The notes: generated from the sequence alone by a model not told the origin. Counted from the stretch's first letter, positions 47,901 to 60,363 are shown. The stretch is DNA of 64,000 bases from Eucalyptus grandis (GCF_016545825.1 NC_052622.1:377001-441000), one strand, 5' to 3'. Numbers and translations: made by a program.

Positions 47901-50900
47901 CTCGAAGGGAAAATATTTTTACTGAGCGGCATTGTGAACCTTTCTCTTCTTAGAATTTTACTTTGGTTGAATATTAAGACCCCGTGGTTTTCTTGCTTTG
48001 GGGCAAAACTTAATTTTTACGTTTTCAAATGCGGGTGTTGTTTTTTTTAGCATGAACTATATGATCACTTCTCTGTGAACGGTTTAATTTAGATACAGGG
48101 TTCATTTCCAAATACAGGCAGTTTTCTGTGAATGTTTCTTTTTAGCATGGACTTTATACTCATTCAGAATAGATTTCTTCTTCATTGTAGTCTTCTTTTT
48201 ATTGCAGGAGCAATCGATTTCCACTGTGATAGCTTCAGTGGCAAATATGATTCCACAGGTTCATCTTTATTGCCATTTTGGAATTCATAAATCTATTTCT
48301 TAGTTCTTCAGAACTTTGGGTACAACACAGTCATCATTGCGCACAGACTTGGGCTCGCACAGCCACCTTACCTTTTTCAGTCCATCAGTTGTAGACCATG
48401 GTGCTGGTCTTTGGTTAATTACAATAACTTTCATCAACCTTAACATGAAGGGGAATGAAATTGTCCCTTCTTTCGTATAAAATAATTTATAAAGATCTTC
48501 CATTGGTTGGTTCAAATAGTATTTATCAAACATTTATCTTTTAAAATCATAGCGAAAGCAATTTCTAATTAGACAGTTTGGTCAACAAACAATTTGGTTA
48601 TGTTGATTGGCTAAATTAAAAATAACTTTCTTGCAATAGCTACAGAGGTCTCCAATAAAGGTGGTATATTGCTTTTCCTGGTAAATAAAGATATTGTTTC
48701 TCAGATTATGTTTTGGTAATTGCTGTATGATTTGCTCCCTTAGAAGTATCTCCTTGAGCAACAAGCAGTTCTAAATGTGGATGGAAGGAAGCTACTGAAT
48801 GAAGACAGTGACCTTAGATCTGTAAGCTTTTTGTCCCTGAGAAGCATGATGCAGCGTCTTAATCACTTAGTCAGTCACATTTGTCCATAGTGCTGTTTAT
48901 TTATCTTTTAGAAACTGAAACGGCATAATTACTACAGTAGTTCTTCATGCTTTCTGTCAAAGGTACTGGTGTGTAGACTATATGGAATGTTCACCATGAA
49001 ATTTTCATTTTCTTGTTATGTCAGCCATGTTAAAGAAGAAAACTTATGTATGAATGTTAGCTCGAGTGTGGTCAATGTATTTAGAGTCCAATTTGGATGG
49101 GGTTTCTCTTCTCTGCAGGTTCTTCAGTACCTACTGGATGATGTGTCAAGCTTCTTATCAACTCATGCACTGGTTGCAGAAGGCGATACAGACACAAAAG
49201 AAGAAGTAGGAGGCTGTGGCAATGTGCTCAAAGCTTTTCTTGACCATATAAGTGAGAGAGAAAGGGAAAATTTTCGTTCACGGAGACATGACAATGAAAA
49301 TTCCATAACATTGACCACTATTCATCAGGTACTTTTCTCAGACATAATAAGTAATCACTAGACTCTGGGATAATTTTTTTTTTTCTTTTTGGTTTTATTT
49401 GTTGTGAATTCTGATCTTCTGGTATGAAACTTCTTATTCTTTCTTTCACTTGCAGTCAAAAGGCTTAGAGTGGGACATTGTTTTCATAGTGAAGGTACTT
49501 TCTGAGGAGTGTGCCCAATTTACTTTACCTAGTCTTTTAAGCTACTGGCCACTTCATATGCCTTTCCTTACTCAATTTGCAATTTTCTCTACTATACATT
49601 GTGATGGTTACTTCTCACTGTGCTAAACTCCATGGCCTTATCTGTTATCACTTGCATAACTCTGATACTTTCAATTCGTATATGTAATGTTAGTTCTGCA
49701 CATATATGGTGAAATTTGTGATTGATGTAGCATAATTCTATGAATAAGTGGAAGAATGTATTGATGTCATGCTCTGTGTATGTTAGATTATCTATATTGT
49801 TATTATTCAAGTGTAGGTTATCATATTCTGTGTTAGCTTTTTGTCATATAGCTTGAAAAAAAACACAGGCCTTCTGTTCCCTTATTTAATACAATGTTGG
49901 ACAGTGACTTCACCAAATTTAGCAGTTGCTAGTCTCTAATTCGTTTCAGGGATACACTGCATCTATATGTATGCTAAGCTTCTTCATTAAAGATACTTGG
50001 AAGTAACAAGAAGCATTATTTAAATTAAGGGACATACTAGAGATACCAGAGAACCGTCTCTGTAGTAAATACAACTCATTGGTCTGCATTGGCAGCCAAC
50101 TTGTAGATGCTGATAAGCATTAGTGATATAAACCACTCAGTATGATAGTATAAAAGATTGATTATTAACATCAGAAAGCCATCTGTTGGATTTGTTTTTT
50201 TTATCCAAGAAGAGGTCTTAATGAGCAAAAATATGCGAAACTTTGATATCTTCCAATCGTTGCTATAGGCAAATGAATCTGAGATCCCACTTTTACATGA
50301 ATTTGACGGTGCTACTACGGAGATTGGGACTTCTTTGGAGGTTAGCTTGCGACATAAATTCTTTAAATGCCATGACCAGCTCCTGAAGGGTGTGACCACT
50401 GACTTATATTTTTTCAATCTTAGGAGGAAAGGCGCCTCTTATATGTGGCAATGACTCGTGCCCGACGGAAAATTTTCATTTTGTATATTATGATGGGCTC
50501 TAGTTGGCAGGTTTGGCCTATATCAAACTTTATAGTCAATATTTTTCTTCATCAAGTTAGTTTATAATCCTTTACTCTCCCTGTCAGATGTTGCAACCAT
50601 CACGTTTTCTGAGAGAACTCCCAGTTCATCTTCTAGATGTTCAAGTAAGTACCAATGCACCACTTAACTGTACCTTTTCAATTTTATTTTATTTTTTTAA
50701 GTTCAGATCATTCTTGTTGCCTGGTGATCAAGCATACACTTCATAGCTTTCTAGACAGTGTTGAGAGTTGGATTCAGGTTGAAACACCGGAGGGATAAAT
50801 TTATATGGAAAATGGCACCTAGGAAAGATATTTGTAGCCCAAATAGATAAAATGGAATCGATGAAGCACACCATAGTTATTTTGTGGGGTGGAATTTTTT

Positions 50901-53900
50901 GAACTTGCTGATACTAAGTAATTTGATGAAATCTTTTCTTTGGTGAATCTTTCTGGGGAATGAATCTAGAAATTAACAGTGACCTCTTCCAAATTTGAGT
51001 TGCTTTCGATTACATTAAGGTAAGTAAAATTTACATGCATTTGCTCTTTGTTCCAGGAGAAAGATAGAGGGCCTCTTTGTCATTGCTATGGATTACATTA
51101 GTATTCCTGTTGTGTCATTTGTTTTTATCGTCATCATCAAAGATGCTTGTTTGGTAAGGTTGACTCCATCTTAGTGAGGTGTGCTTTTTGCTGTGTTTGG
51201 ACATGAAGAAATTATTCTAATTGTAGTCAAGTCTAAAGCAAGAAAAATTAGAAGAGATGAATTGGTTGCCAAGTGTTATCTTCTTCAGGACAGACGTAGG
51301 TTAGGTTCCTGCATTATAAGTACCTGATCAAATATTCTTATCCCCTTCACTTGCTCTTTCTGCAGATTACTATTTGTTAGTCCAATCTTTTAGCCTTAAC
51401 CACCAAATCCCTCATGAATGTGTGGCCACATGATTTTTGTAGATTGAATTGAGTGCAAAAGATTTAAAACCAAAAGATCAAGTGACTTCAAAGGACAATA
51501 CGGAAGTTCCCATTATTTTTACAAGAGAAATACAATGTCCTGATGCCGAACTGTTGCCCTGTGAGCACAGCTATCAGAATGACATGGCTGCCAAGGATTC
51601 AGGTGCTATGGTGGACATTTATGATGGAAATAGTTTCTTGAAAAGGTAACATCCTTGTGGACCATTTTTCATGACTCAGACTATTTAAAATAACGTAATG
51701 ACTGTCAACTGCAACTGGTCCATGTAATCTCTTTCATTACAGATTTAATGTTGAGGACAGATCATTTGTTTCTCATATGTTCCATCAATGGGCCAAAAAG
51801 CAAGCATTTAAAGATCCCAAAAGGTTGCTTGATAAGGTGATGTCTTGTCCCTTGAATATCAGTCTTATGAAGTAATCGCCAGGTTTCATAGTAAATGAAG
51901 GGCAAATTTGGCCTGTCTGGCTATCTTTCTGGGATAGCTATTCTCAATTGTAATTATTCTCACAGTGGTTCATGCGTAAGGAGATATTCTCCATTATATC
52001 ATATTGCATTCAATTTCCTATCCTTGTGATTTTCACTAAACCAGCTCCTAAAATTGATCTTTTGTTATCTGCTGACTTGTTGATTACAGTTGGTTTCTTT
52101 GGCTCATCTCATTTGTATTGAAAGGCTTTTATAACCTTAATCTATATATTCAAACTGGATCAGAGAATTATGCCACAGACAACCAATTTTGTACTTGTGC
52201 CAAAGAATATAGATGCGAGCATCATAGGTCGTCTCTTCATTGAATTTCATCTACAAAAAGATAAAAGGAATCTTTTCAGTTGCCCTCACACTGCTTTGAG
52301 ATTATTGAGCTCTAGTTGTTAAGTGAATTAATTAGTCCATTATCTGCAAACTGATTATGTTCACGTCCATCATTTTAGTTATTGTAGTCAACTCTAGTGT
52401 GGATCTAATTATGTTTAAAATACTGGCTTTTTTTCATCTTGTCTGCCCCCTGGCAGGTTGGATTTGTGATTGATGAGCGGATGAGGGTCAATAAGAACAA
52501 GCACAAGGTAATGCAACTTTATTTGTACTTTTTATATCACTGAAAATAAGGGCCCTCCATGTTGTTTGTGTTTCGAGAATTGTTGTCCTCCAGCTGTAAA
52601 CTGTCATGGAGACTAGATCAGATAAAGCACTCTATAGTTGGGCCCACCATGCCTCTAACAGCTTATGGTCCTTTATCTTGCACCCATGGTCATAAAAGAA
52701 CCCTTGCATATATGAGAAGTTAAAGTAGGCCATAATCCATATGCTTTCTATTACTTGATGAGTGAGGACAACATCGAGAAAGCCAAAACAGAGATTGCAT
52801 ACATAGATGCTTTTATCTACTATCTGATATCTGGATTAAGAAGGAGGAACGTCGTCATGGGAAATCCATATTAGGAGAAAATGAAACTCATGTGCTATTG
52901 GCCTTACCTTGCTCAAGGCATTTAGGAGCTCTTTTAAGTTAAGTTCTAGCTGATTCAACCATAAATGGCAATGATCCTGGATGATCACCTTAGGTAGATG
53001 ATTAGCTAGACATTTCAGGCAATTCTTCTACTTTTTCAGATATTTGTTGTGGCAGCTGGAACATGCAGGGTGATTTTGTCTTTTACAATTGACAAGCAAA
53101 AATGAGAATGTTCAAATTTTCATTCAATCTGATAAGATAGGTGAATCCATCAAATCAATGTAAATGTGGATGGGATACACTTGAACTATGCCTTCCGTTT
53201 CTCTTGTATATGTAAATTTGGGTGTAAAGCTTACATCACAGATTTCCTATATGTAAGTTTGCCCATATACTTTCTTCGATTTTACTTCCAGTGTCCCTGA
53301 AATGTTTCATACATGATAATCCAGGATCTCCTGCATGCATTGAAATCTTGCTTGAAGTCTGATGAAGCAATTCACTATGCACAATATGTGAGTACTTTTC
53401 TCATTTCTTTAATTAGCATTAAATCATTGGAAGTTTGTGGACAATAACACAAACTCCGACATTTAATACCACTAATTTCCTTGTGTGATATTTCTGTAAC
53501 GCTAGGTTTTGAGGTGGGAAGAAATGCCTGCTGTTGAACGTGCTCATTTGATGCGGGAGAAACAGGCAATTTTTAATTCTTCCTTATACCGCCAAAGTTC
53601 AATATCCTGATTATTTCTCTTATGAAAATCCATAACATAGGATGTATTTGCAAGCAATACTGCAACTTAAATGGGCTACTATGGCTATCCGTTGGTGCTT
53701 ATATTCAAACAATACAATCTTGAGTGGATGTACCAGTAGAGTTGCGTCTTCGTGGAATTCAGTGCTTAGTACCTCGGTTCCTTTCCTCTTTGCATTGTAT
53801 TTCCTTGCAACTGTTTCCACTCATGTTTACTTGTGCTGAACAACGGATTTGAATTGCATAGGATAAACTGCCATAGCTCTTCTGAAGATTTCAACAAGAG

Positions 53901-54840
53901 CTTTGTTAACTTAAGACTGGGTCATTATTTCTCTCTAAGCTGAATAGTTGAAAAAGCTGAACCTTCTTTGTTTTATTCCAATGAGATTTGTACAAAGTGA
54001 TTAAGCTTACAAAAGCCTCTGAAAAGTGCTAGAAAAAATTTCAATTTGCATTTGTCTTTAGTGTTCACTGTCAGAGGAAAAACAAGTATCTCTGGCAATT
54101 CGCCATCTGATGGGAGATGCCCAGACGGGCACATAAGACTGCTCTGTAAGATATATATTCTTCTGACCAAACTATGAAGTTTGTTTAGCCAGATGGCCCT
54201 ATATGGACTTGTAACCATTGGTCATGACCCTTTATGTGTCTAGGCACAGATTCTTGCCTGCATTCCTAACTTCTTGTATTCCCTCTTGCAGGAGCACTTC
54301 TCAAAACTAAAGATAGAGAAGTCTATGGGTTCAGCAGCACCAACATCAAAGCAGGTATCTGGCGCCCTAACTTTTCATGGATAAATAATTTTGCCTTTTG
54401 ATAGTGTTATTGCTTCAGTGACTGTGCATGTCATTAGCGGCTGGCAAGACACCTAGGGTGCATTTCCATGGTAATATGGTGATAGGAAGTAAACTTCAAC
54501 AACACTGATGTCCTTTTCTTCTAAATAGGGCCAGACAAGTTGATTTTCAATGCCTTTGCATTTCCATTTCCATGGACCGTTCCAACTGACATTGCATACT
54601 GTCTTTTTGATATTGCTGGACCTCAATTATTTAAGAGGTCTAAATGTGAAGTAGTTTGAATATTGGCCAAGAAGAACGTAGTTTAAGTACATTGTTTCTA
54701 AAGTGGGCATGAATGAGCTTTTTCTAATTGCCTCTCCTGTCCAATAACAGATGTCTTATCTGCAAAAGTTGGGATGTACAGTTGCCCCTGCATCACGCCT
54801 CCATGCTTCTAAACTGATTGAGCAGTACAAATCACTGTAA
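41989..54840 (+). CDS. SRS2-like: SRS2-like ATP-dependent DNA helicase (UvrD/Rep family, SF1A)
   Basis: Twenty-nine exons join to 3,363 nt, an uninterrupted 1,120-residue protein, about the length of the Arabidopsis SRS2-like helicase. Residues 1-235 are a polar, probably regulatory N-terminus. Then come the Q-motif-like LNERQQEAA, Walker A GPGSGKT (243-249), IIIDEFQD (449-456), VGDDDQ then SIFSFSGAN (477-491), LVKNYRST (510-517), [14 protein letters not shown] (825-838) and [11 protein letters not shown] (871-881). The rest, to about 1,120, is a basic C-terminal region. Members unwind DNA with 3'-5' polarity and anneal strands, and are linked to control of homologous recombination. The start is the ATG at 41989 in a clean purine context; every exon junction keeps frame. 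Oddities are an intron inside Walker A, one GC-AG intron and a decoy exon boundary in intron 5. Confidence 0.95.
41989..54840 (+). other. SRS2-like: Exon map of the SRS2-like helicase gene
   Basis: Exons: 41989-42140, 42234-42825, 42923-42964, 43170-43333, 43664-43862, 44645-44701, 44809-44914, 44999-45132, 45242-45316, 45424-45549, 45631-45762, 45875-45958, 46678-46791, 46895-46995, 47755-47821, 48208-48258, 48744-48821, 49119-49328, 49456-49494, 50269-50340, 50424-50510, 50588-50644, 51443-51645, 51743-51836, 52457-52507, 53325-53387, 53506-53565, 54292-54354, 54751-54840. All introns are GT-AG except 53566-54291 (GC-AG). Edges were assigned by eye; a one-base error at single junctions is possible, but the total is a multiple of three and the motifs stay in frame. 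Confidence 0.85.
44332..44377 (+). repeat. (GGGA)n microsatellite in helicase intron 5
   Basis: A run of GGGA and GGCA units in the intron between exons 5 and 6. Purely intronic. Confidence 0.9.
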
Positions 54841-56239
54841 ATGAAGTATATCCTTGAACAAGATGGACTGCTGCCTGCGGATGCAACAACTGGTAAAATA
54901 TGTGAATTGAGTTGACTGAGTTCAGTCAAAAAAATTACGAGGCAAAGAGCACTGCCAGTGCTGGACCCGTTGATTGGGTGATAAGCGACATTGTCGTTCG
55001 GCTATCTGCTGCAGCGGAACAGTAGCTTCAAGGACGCATCTTCAGATTCCAGCTATCACTATCGAAATTACTGGAAGCTGCCTGTTCCTTGATAACCTTG
55101 CTATTTAACACAAATCCGATCTTCCAATCATAGTATCTTTGTGATGATGTAAAAAATTGGGAGTCGGTTTGTACAGAAACATGCAAGTTTAGCAGCGACA
55201 TTTGAATTGTAAATGTTGCGAGTAATGAAAAAATTTGATTATTTGGAAAGAGAATTGATTGATTTATCTTTAGGCACAGCAATGTTCCAAATTCCTTCCA
55301 TCGTTCGCACTTTAAATTGGATCGGTTAATGCAGGACTTGATAAAAGATACACCTTGTAGTGGGCGAATGAGAGGATAGGCAATTGACATTTCTAGTAGT
55401 CTATATAACAATATATCAAAATGCGTTGATAACTAAAATTTTAATTGACAATTTGTTTAGTTTGTACATGTTAGTGAATTCTCATCAGGTTTATGGAAGT
55501 ACTTACTGTTATTTAACCTGCGATGTTTTTGTGGAAGTATAAATAGTTAATAATTTTTTTTTTATTTACGTAATAATTTTAAATTGCCAGCCAACTAATT
55601 CTGTAAATTGCCAATGCTTGTTTGCGTTGCATTCCTTGAAGCCATAACATTAAGATGGGAAAGCAATGGAAATGAACATTTGATGCTCGAAAGGATTATA
55701 AATGCCAAGCTTTTTAGGTCATAATCATATTAAGCTGAGTGATTCTCATTATTGATCTCCTGCTTCAAACGTGTATTTTATTGCTACTATAAATATCTGA
55801 TTTCTTGATTTTCCTCTTGCTGTCTGCCCTGGTTATGTTTGGACTTTTAGTCAATAAGTTGACTCACGCTTGCGAACTTCAATCGCAAGAATGCATGTGC
55901 CTGTTCTTCTTGCCCTCCAACCCATTCTCTAAGCATAGATTTACTCTCTCCCTCATTGCTCGTGAAAGAGGTGTTCCTCCAAGTGCTTGCACTATTGCTT
56001 ATTTTAGATATTTTGTGTGTATACTTCTCCGAAAATTCAACAATCATTTATATAGAGCAAGAAAGATAGGTTTTACTCCAATTTAGACAAAGTCTCTCAC
56101 ACTCGTATCGCTTGCTCTCTTGTTGGAAAGTTAACGATTGCTGCAGATGAAAAATGAGTCACTCGTGATAGAGCGTATGTCACATCATCGAGCTCCAATT
56201 CATACTCCCAACTTTTAGAGCCAATTATGATATGATTAT
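54841..56239. other. Helicase 3' region and intergenic AT-rich DNA
   Basis: The helicase 3' UTR must begin at 54841; no perfect AATAAA is seen in the next 350 bp, and near variants such as AATGAAAAAA (about 55224) are the best candidates. From about 55400 the DNA is AT-rich with no gene recognised. Approaching 56150 the sequence begins to resemble the receptor fragment described next. Confidence 0.5.
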
Positions 56240-56640
56240 TCCCATGCAACAGAAGCTCTCCTTTGCTCAACTCAAGACACTTGAACTACTTGGACTTAAA
56301 TGGGATCGACTTCAAGCATGGAAGAATACACGAATTCTCCGATTCGACAAAACAAATTGAGCTACCTCGGTTTGTCGTTTTGTAACTGTCGTGGAACGGT
56401 TCCTAGACAATTGGGAAAACCTCACCAACTTAGAAGTCCTTGATCTTCATGACGACGATGACGGCGGCGATGAGGAAAATCTGGCCATTGATGATTTCCG
56501 GTGGGCTTCTTATGTCCGGCCACTAAATTACCTTGACATGAGTAGCTTAAACATTGCCCGAGCGAGAGACCTCAAGAAGATGGTCGGCATGCTACCGTCC
56601 ATATCGTACGGCCTTCATCGAATAAATGGGTCATGGACCC
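56240..56640 (+). pseudogene. LRR receptor-like protein (RLP) fragment
   Basis: Translated pieces in more than one frame match the N-terminal LRR part of plant receptor-like proteins: HLNYLDLNGIDF (about 56280), LSYLGLSFCNCRGTVPRQLG (about 56354), NLTNLEVLDLHDD, and WASYVRPLNYLDMSSLNIARARD with MVGMLPSISY. In RLPs the corresponding region reads as a cap followed by LRRs with W-S-L-YLDMS units. Frames change between the second and third piece, and the match stops near 56610. No signal peptide, later LRRs or transmembrane segment remain. Confidence 0.75.
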
Positions 56641-56699
56641 TTTCTATTTATCTATCTTATTAAAGATAACAAGCTCCTCACCCCCATCCATTTTCATCT

Positions 56700-56870
56700 T
56701 TTGGTGGGCTTCCATATCCCACGGGCTTCTCGGTGCCGACTTTCCGGCCCGGAAGCCGGAGGCCCAAACCAGAAAATAGCAAAGCCGTCGGGAATGCGCC
56801 GCTTTCCGCCCCGGCGATGCGAATTGCAGAGAGGATGAACCCTAGCAATTCTCCCTTCCCCTATAAAACG
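56700..56870 (+). promoter_or_regulatory. Promoter with Site II-like motifs, telo-box and TATA box
   Basis: TGGGCTTCC (56704) and GGCCCAAACC (56761) are Site II-type (TGGGCY or complement) elements. AACCCTAGC at about 56838-56846 is a telo-box. TATAAAA lies at 56862-56868. This combination is known from plant ribosomal-protein, snoRNA and other growth-linked genes. Here it precedes the transcription unit holding two C/D snoRNA candidates. Confidence 0.55.
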
Positions 56871-57647
56871 CGAAACCGAGTAACTCGTCGTCTCTTACCG
56901 CCAGCGCCGGCTGCTTCTTACCACTCCCTTCCTTCGCCAAGTCCAGTCGCTACACCCGAGGTTTTTAGATGCTATTTCGATTGCAGATTATCGCTATTCG
57001 CTATTTGCAGTGCGGGTCGTGTGCGATTGCCTCCATTTCTTTGTGCGTCTGGCGGGAGTTTGAGGGTTACTAGTAATTGTCCACGCCCTTAAACCTGCGG
57101 ACGTGTCGACAAGGTGGCGACTTGGGCATCGTTGATGTTTTAGGACGTCGTTACAAGGCAAGAGGGAAGCCGCATTTGATCGGTTCTTGTCGTGGCGGAA
57201 GATGTGCTAAGGAGCAGCTGAGTCGCGTGCTGCATTGCTGCTTTCGCCTTTTTTTCAATTTGTATATATATATATATAAAGAAAGGATGGAGAAGAGAAA
57301 TGCGAAACTGAGTATGGGTCTACTGTTCTGGAGTTGAATCTGCTACTATGTTGCTGCGGTGGAACAAGTTTCATGGCGTGGTAACGGCATTATCATATTG
57401 TGGTGTCTCAGTATTCCGCCCTTCATTTTGCGAATTTCACGTTACGCGACGAGTTGAATTGTTGGCGGTTGTCAACTATGCATTGCTTTCTTTGGTCGTA
57501 TAAAGTTTCTAAAATCTTGTTTTTGTCTGCAGCGTAGAATTCTCTTGCCAAGTTGCCTTGGTTCTTTTTCCTTGGTGTGCTATATTGATACAGATAATCT
57601 GGTTTTCTTTTTGTAATTTATTTATTTCGGTTTTCATGTCGAGCGGA

Positions 57648-57730
57648 GAGGCCCGTGATGATCTTCCTATAGTCTTGCCTACATTGCCTGACTATATGTA
57701 TGATTATGTTATTGACTTCTCTGAGGCCTC
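57648..57730 (+). ncRNA. C/D-box snoRNA candidate, copy 1
   Basis: 83 nt with a perfect 6-bp terminal stem (GAGGCC with GGCCTC). C box GTGATGA at 57655-57661, D' CTGA at 57688-57691, C'-like ATGATTA at 57700-57706 and D box CTGA at 57721-57724. The sequence before D' (TCTTGCCTACATTGC) and the one before D (ATGTTATTGACTTCT) are the potential guides. I could not place a target, so the rRNA or snRNA site is unknown. Confidence 0.72.
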
Positions 57731-57942
57731 TTGGCTAAGATATATTTCAGTTTGACTGCTTAAGAAATTTATGAGCTACGGTTTGGTTTAAATCCATTGC
57801 TTTTTTCTCTATAAAGTTGCTCAAATCTTTTGCTTTTGTAGCACGGAATTCTCTTTCTACGTTGGCTTGGTTGGCTTTCTTTGATCTCCCATATTGATAT
57901 GGGATAATTTGCTTTTAGTTGATTTCTGTTTTTGCGTTAGCG

Positions 57943-58025
57943 GAGGCCTGTGATGATCTTCTTATAGTCTTGCCTACATTGCCTGACTACGTGTATGATT
58001 ATGTTATTGACTTTTCTGAGGCTTT
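57943..58025 (+). ncRNA. C/D-box snoRNA candidate, copy 2
   Basis: 83 nt, near-identical to copy 1. C box 57950-57956, D' 57983-57986, C' 57995-58001, D box 58016-58019. The terminal stem has changed on the 3' side to GGCTTT yet still pairs with GAGGCC through two G-U pairs. The guide before D' is unchanged for 15 bases and the guide before D differs at one base, while flanking intron DNA is much more diverged. This conservation pattern supports a functional RNA. Confidence 0.72.
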
Positions 58026-58800
58026 CCTATCCTTTTGGTTTGATTGCTTAACAAATTAAGAGCAACAGCTTGGTTTAATTGCGGCTGTTGCCTTTACCAT
58101 TCAAATTTTGTTGGAACTGTGGTTATCTTGGCTTCCTGTTTATTTAGGTTATACTTTTGCTGGACAACATCTTTGTCGCTTGTATTTTCTATCCCTTTTG
58201 TGACCATAGAACAAATGTCCTCTTAAGTCCTTAACCCCATTTTTTCTCATTTCTTATTTCTGTTTCTTCAACTTGTTTATTGTTCTCACCCTTTTGGTAA
58301 AGCTTGATTCAAAATAGCTTAAGTATAATTTTTGAAGTACGGTTACTCTAGAGATGGCCAGGCTGACTTTACAAATATAAATTTCATTGAGTTTGATTTC
58401 AAAGTTCTTTCTCGGACTGTTCACTCTGCTGTGGAATCTTATATGACTCCTTAGCTGCTTTGAGCTTTCTCTGATTGTGGTTATTTATTAATCTACTCTT
58501 TGGAGCTTGCCTATTGCTTTGTGATGGGGACATGCTTCATGCTTGGGCATTGCCTGTGATGCATTTGGATACATTACGTGAGTCCAGCGAAGATTGCGGG
58601 AGTTCCAAAATTGTGAGTGCAGAATACAGGAAAAAGATACAAGAAAGATGCAATTGGGTGAGCCCTACAGAGATTGAATTTTGGGGCTGTGAGAAGCTTG
58701 GGAATCAAATGCATCGTTGGCTTCAACTGAGCATTCTTTTTCCAATGAACGCCCTTTCGGGCATGTGAGGTCTGGCCAGTGGCAAGGGCTCTGCATTCTT

Positions 58801-59449
58801 GATTTCAGACATCTATTAAGTTTTGGGGTCAGCGTACTTCTCTAGATCTGGCGTCACTTTGAAACCATCTTTGTTGTGCATTTCTTTGCAAACAAAGAAG
58901 TGGATGTGGAACTTTAAATGCAGACATCATGGGGTCCATCTGCTATTTTAATTTCTCGGGTATCCTCCTGGGCAAGTCTCTTGTTGCAGAAATGAGCAGA
59001 AACTTCAGCACTATCTTTGTTCTCCCCCCGCCCGCCCCCACCACAATAAGCTGGTGAATGTTTTTGGTCTTCAATTGTCATATCTTTATAAGTGGTATCC
59101 AAAAATTAGACTTGTCAAAATGCATCATAGACACATTTGTTAATCCATATTTGATAGGTTAAGTTGTTATTTGAGTTAGTTGTTTAATAATTGGGTTTGG
59201 AATGGAAAAATCTAAAATAATGAGTTTTAAATATATTCATAATTTACTTAAATCCAGCTCAATTATACGATTATCTTCACCATCTTTTATTTTCTTGTTC
59301 TTTAATTTTAGTTTGGGCATGAGTTTTTCATGAATTGGCTTACATATAAAACTGATTGAGTAATAGAGTATGAATTATCAAATTTATATTTTATTGAAAT
59401 ATATCAAAACGGATTTAAATTGATGGATTTGGATTGGATATTTTGATAC
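58801..59449. other. Intergenic AT-rich DNA
   Basis: Includes a C-rich run (CCCCCCGCCCGCCCCC, about 59025-59040). No gene was recognised. It ends at the TTA of the next element. Confidence 0.5.
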
Positions 59450-59452
59450 TTA

Positions 59453-60363
59453 GGCCCTTTTTAGTAACTGGCTAAATAGTAAAAATTTCTATCATTTTGG
59501 TTTCCGGAAGTAATTTTGGAACAAAATCGTGATTAGTAAAATTTTTGTTCCTGGAAGTTGATTTGGAATAGAATCAAGAATAATAATAATAATAAATTGA
59601 TTCTTGTTCTGAGGAATAATTTTATAATCAAGTCTATTTTATTTTTTATTTTTCTTCTTCCATTTTTTTCTTCATCATCAATTGTCACCATGTCTGTTGT
59701 CTATTGTCGCCCACCATCCATCGTTGCCGATTGCTAGCAATTGGTCCGGCGAGCTCGTCAAAGGCTTGCTAGGTCAGGATGAGATCCGCAAGCTCACTGG
59801 AAGCAAGCCTAGCCTCAGCGAGGCTGGTCGAGCCTCTACCAACGACGGTTGGCGACACTATGATGAGATCGTTGGTCCTCGTCTAGACGGTTCTTTGGTT
59901 ATCCCAAAGCCGACGATCGGCCACTTGAGGAAGAAGAAAATAGGAGAAAGAAAGGAAAAAAAAAAAAAAAAGGAAAAAAGTACCTACTCGCGATGGACGA
60001 CATGGTTTGCGCCTCGCCCCTCAATTGGCAGGGAAGGGGTTAGAAACTTCTCGCTCCCATTGTGCGACTCACCTGCGACTCATGGTTGGTGGGTCCCTGC
60101 GAGTCGCCCCAGATTTATGTCGCTGGTTGCCAACTGTACAACGGTTCTCGGTCACAAAAAAAAAAGTAATAAAATTATTTAAAAATTTTAAAAATTAATT
60201 TGGAATTGAAATTTTAAGCACGATATTAAATACAATTCCATTTCAAGAATTAAAATTTTGAATAGTTACCAAACAATTTAAAATGCTTAAAAATTATTAT
60301 CGAGAATAAAATAAAAAGGAATTATTTTTAATTTCGACAATAAAAATGTTATCAGACGGGTCC
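59453..60363. mobile_element. Non-autonomous DNA transposon D, PIF/Harbinger-like
   Basis: 911 bp flanked by TTA at 59450-59452 and 60364-60366. The ends GGCCCTTTTTAGTAACT and ATGTTATCAGACGGGTCC are diverged inverted repeats. The sub-ends (TTCTATCATTTTGGTTTCCGG) match element C. The core 59690-60150 is GC-richer with GCGAGCTCGTC and GCGAGGCT strings. An AAT repeat at about 59580-59592 and two A-runs are included. The open frame through the core is not a gene. Confidence 0.8.

Larger units (their letters stand above)
56895..58800 (+). ncRNA. Probable non-coding snoRNA host gene
   Basis: No long conserved coding frame exists between the TATA box at 56862 and about 58800. A 0.3-kb block is tandemly duplicated (about 57510-57800 and 57808-58090). 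Each block has a T-rich acceptor (TCTGCAG or TTTGTAG), a short exon-like stretch sharing GAATTCTCTT, then a C/D snoRNA candidate. This is the layout of a host gene whose introns carry snoRNAs and whose spliced RNA is not translated. The start, exon limits and end are estimates. A 97-codon frame at 58475 in the last part is not recognised and may be chance. Confidence 0.5.

Noticed and set aside
56391..56663. A complete 90-residue LRR protein
   Set aside because: It begins inside an LRR unit, related LRR pieces upstream lie in another frame, and it ends where similarity stops; it is a fragment.
58475..58768. 97-residue protein in the last part of the snoRNA host gene
   Set aside because: It starts with a plausible hydrophobic run, but no family is recognised, and chance frames of this size are common here. 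Kept as non-coding unless peptide data appear.
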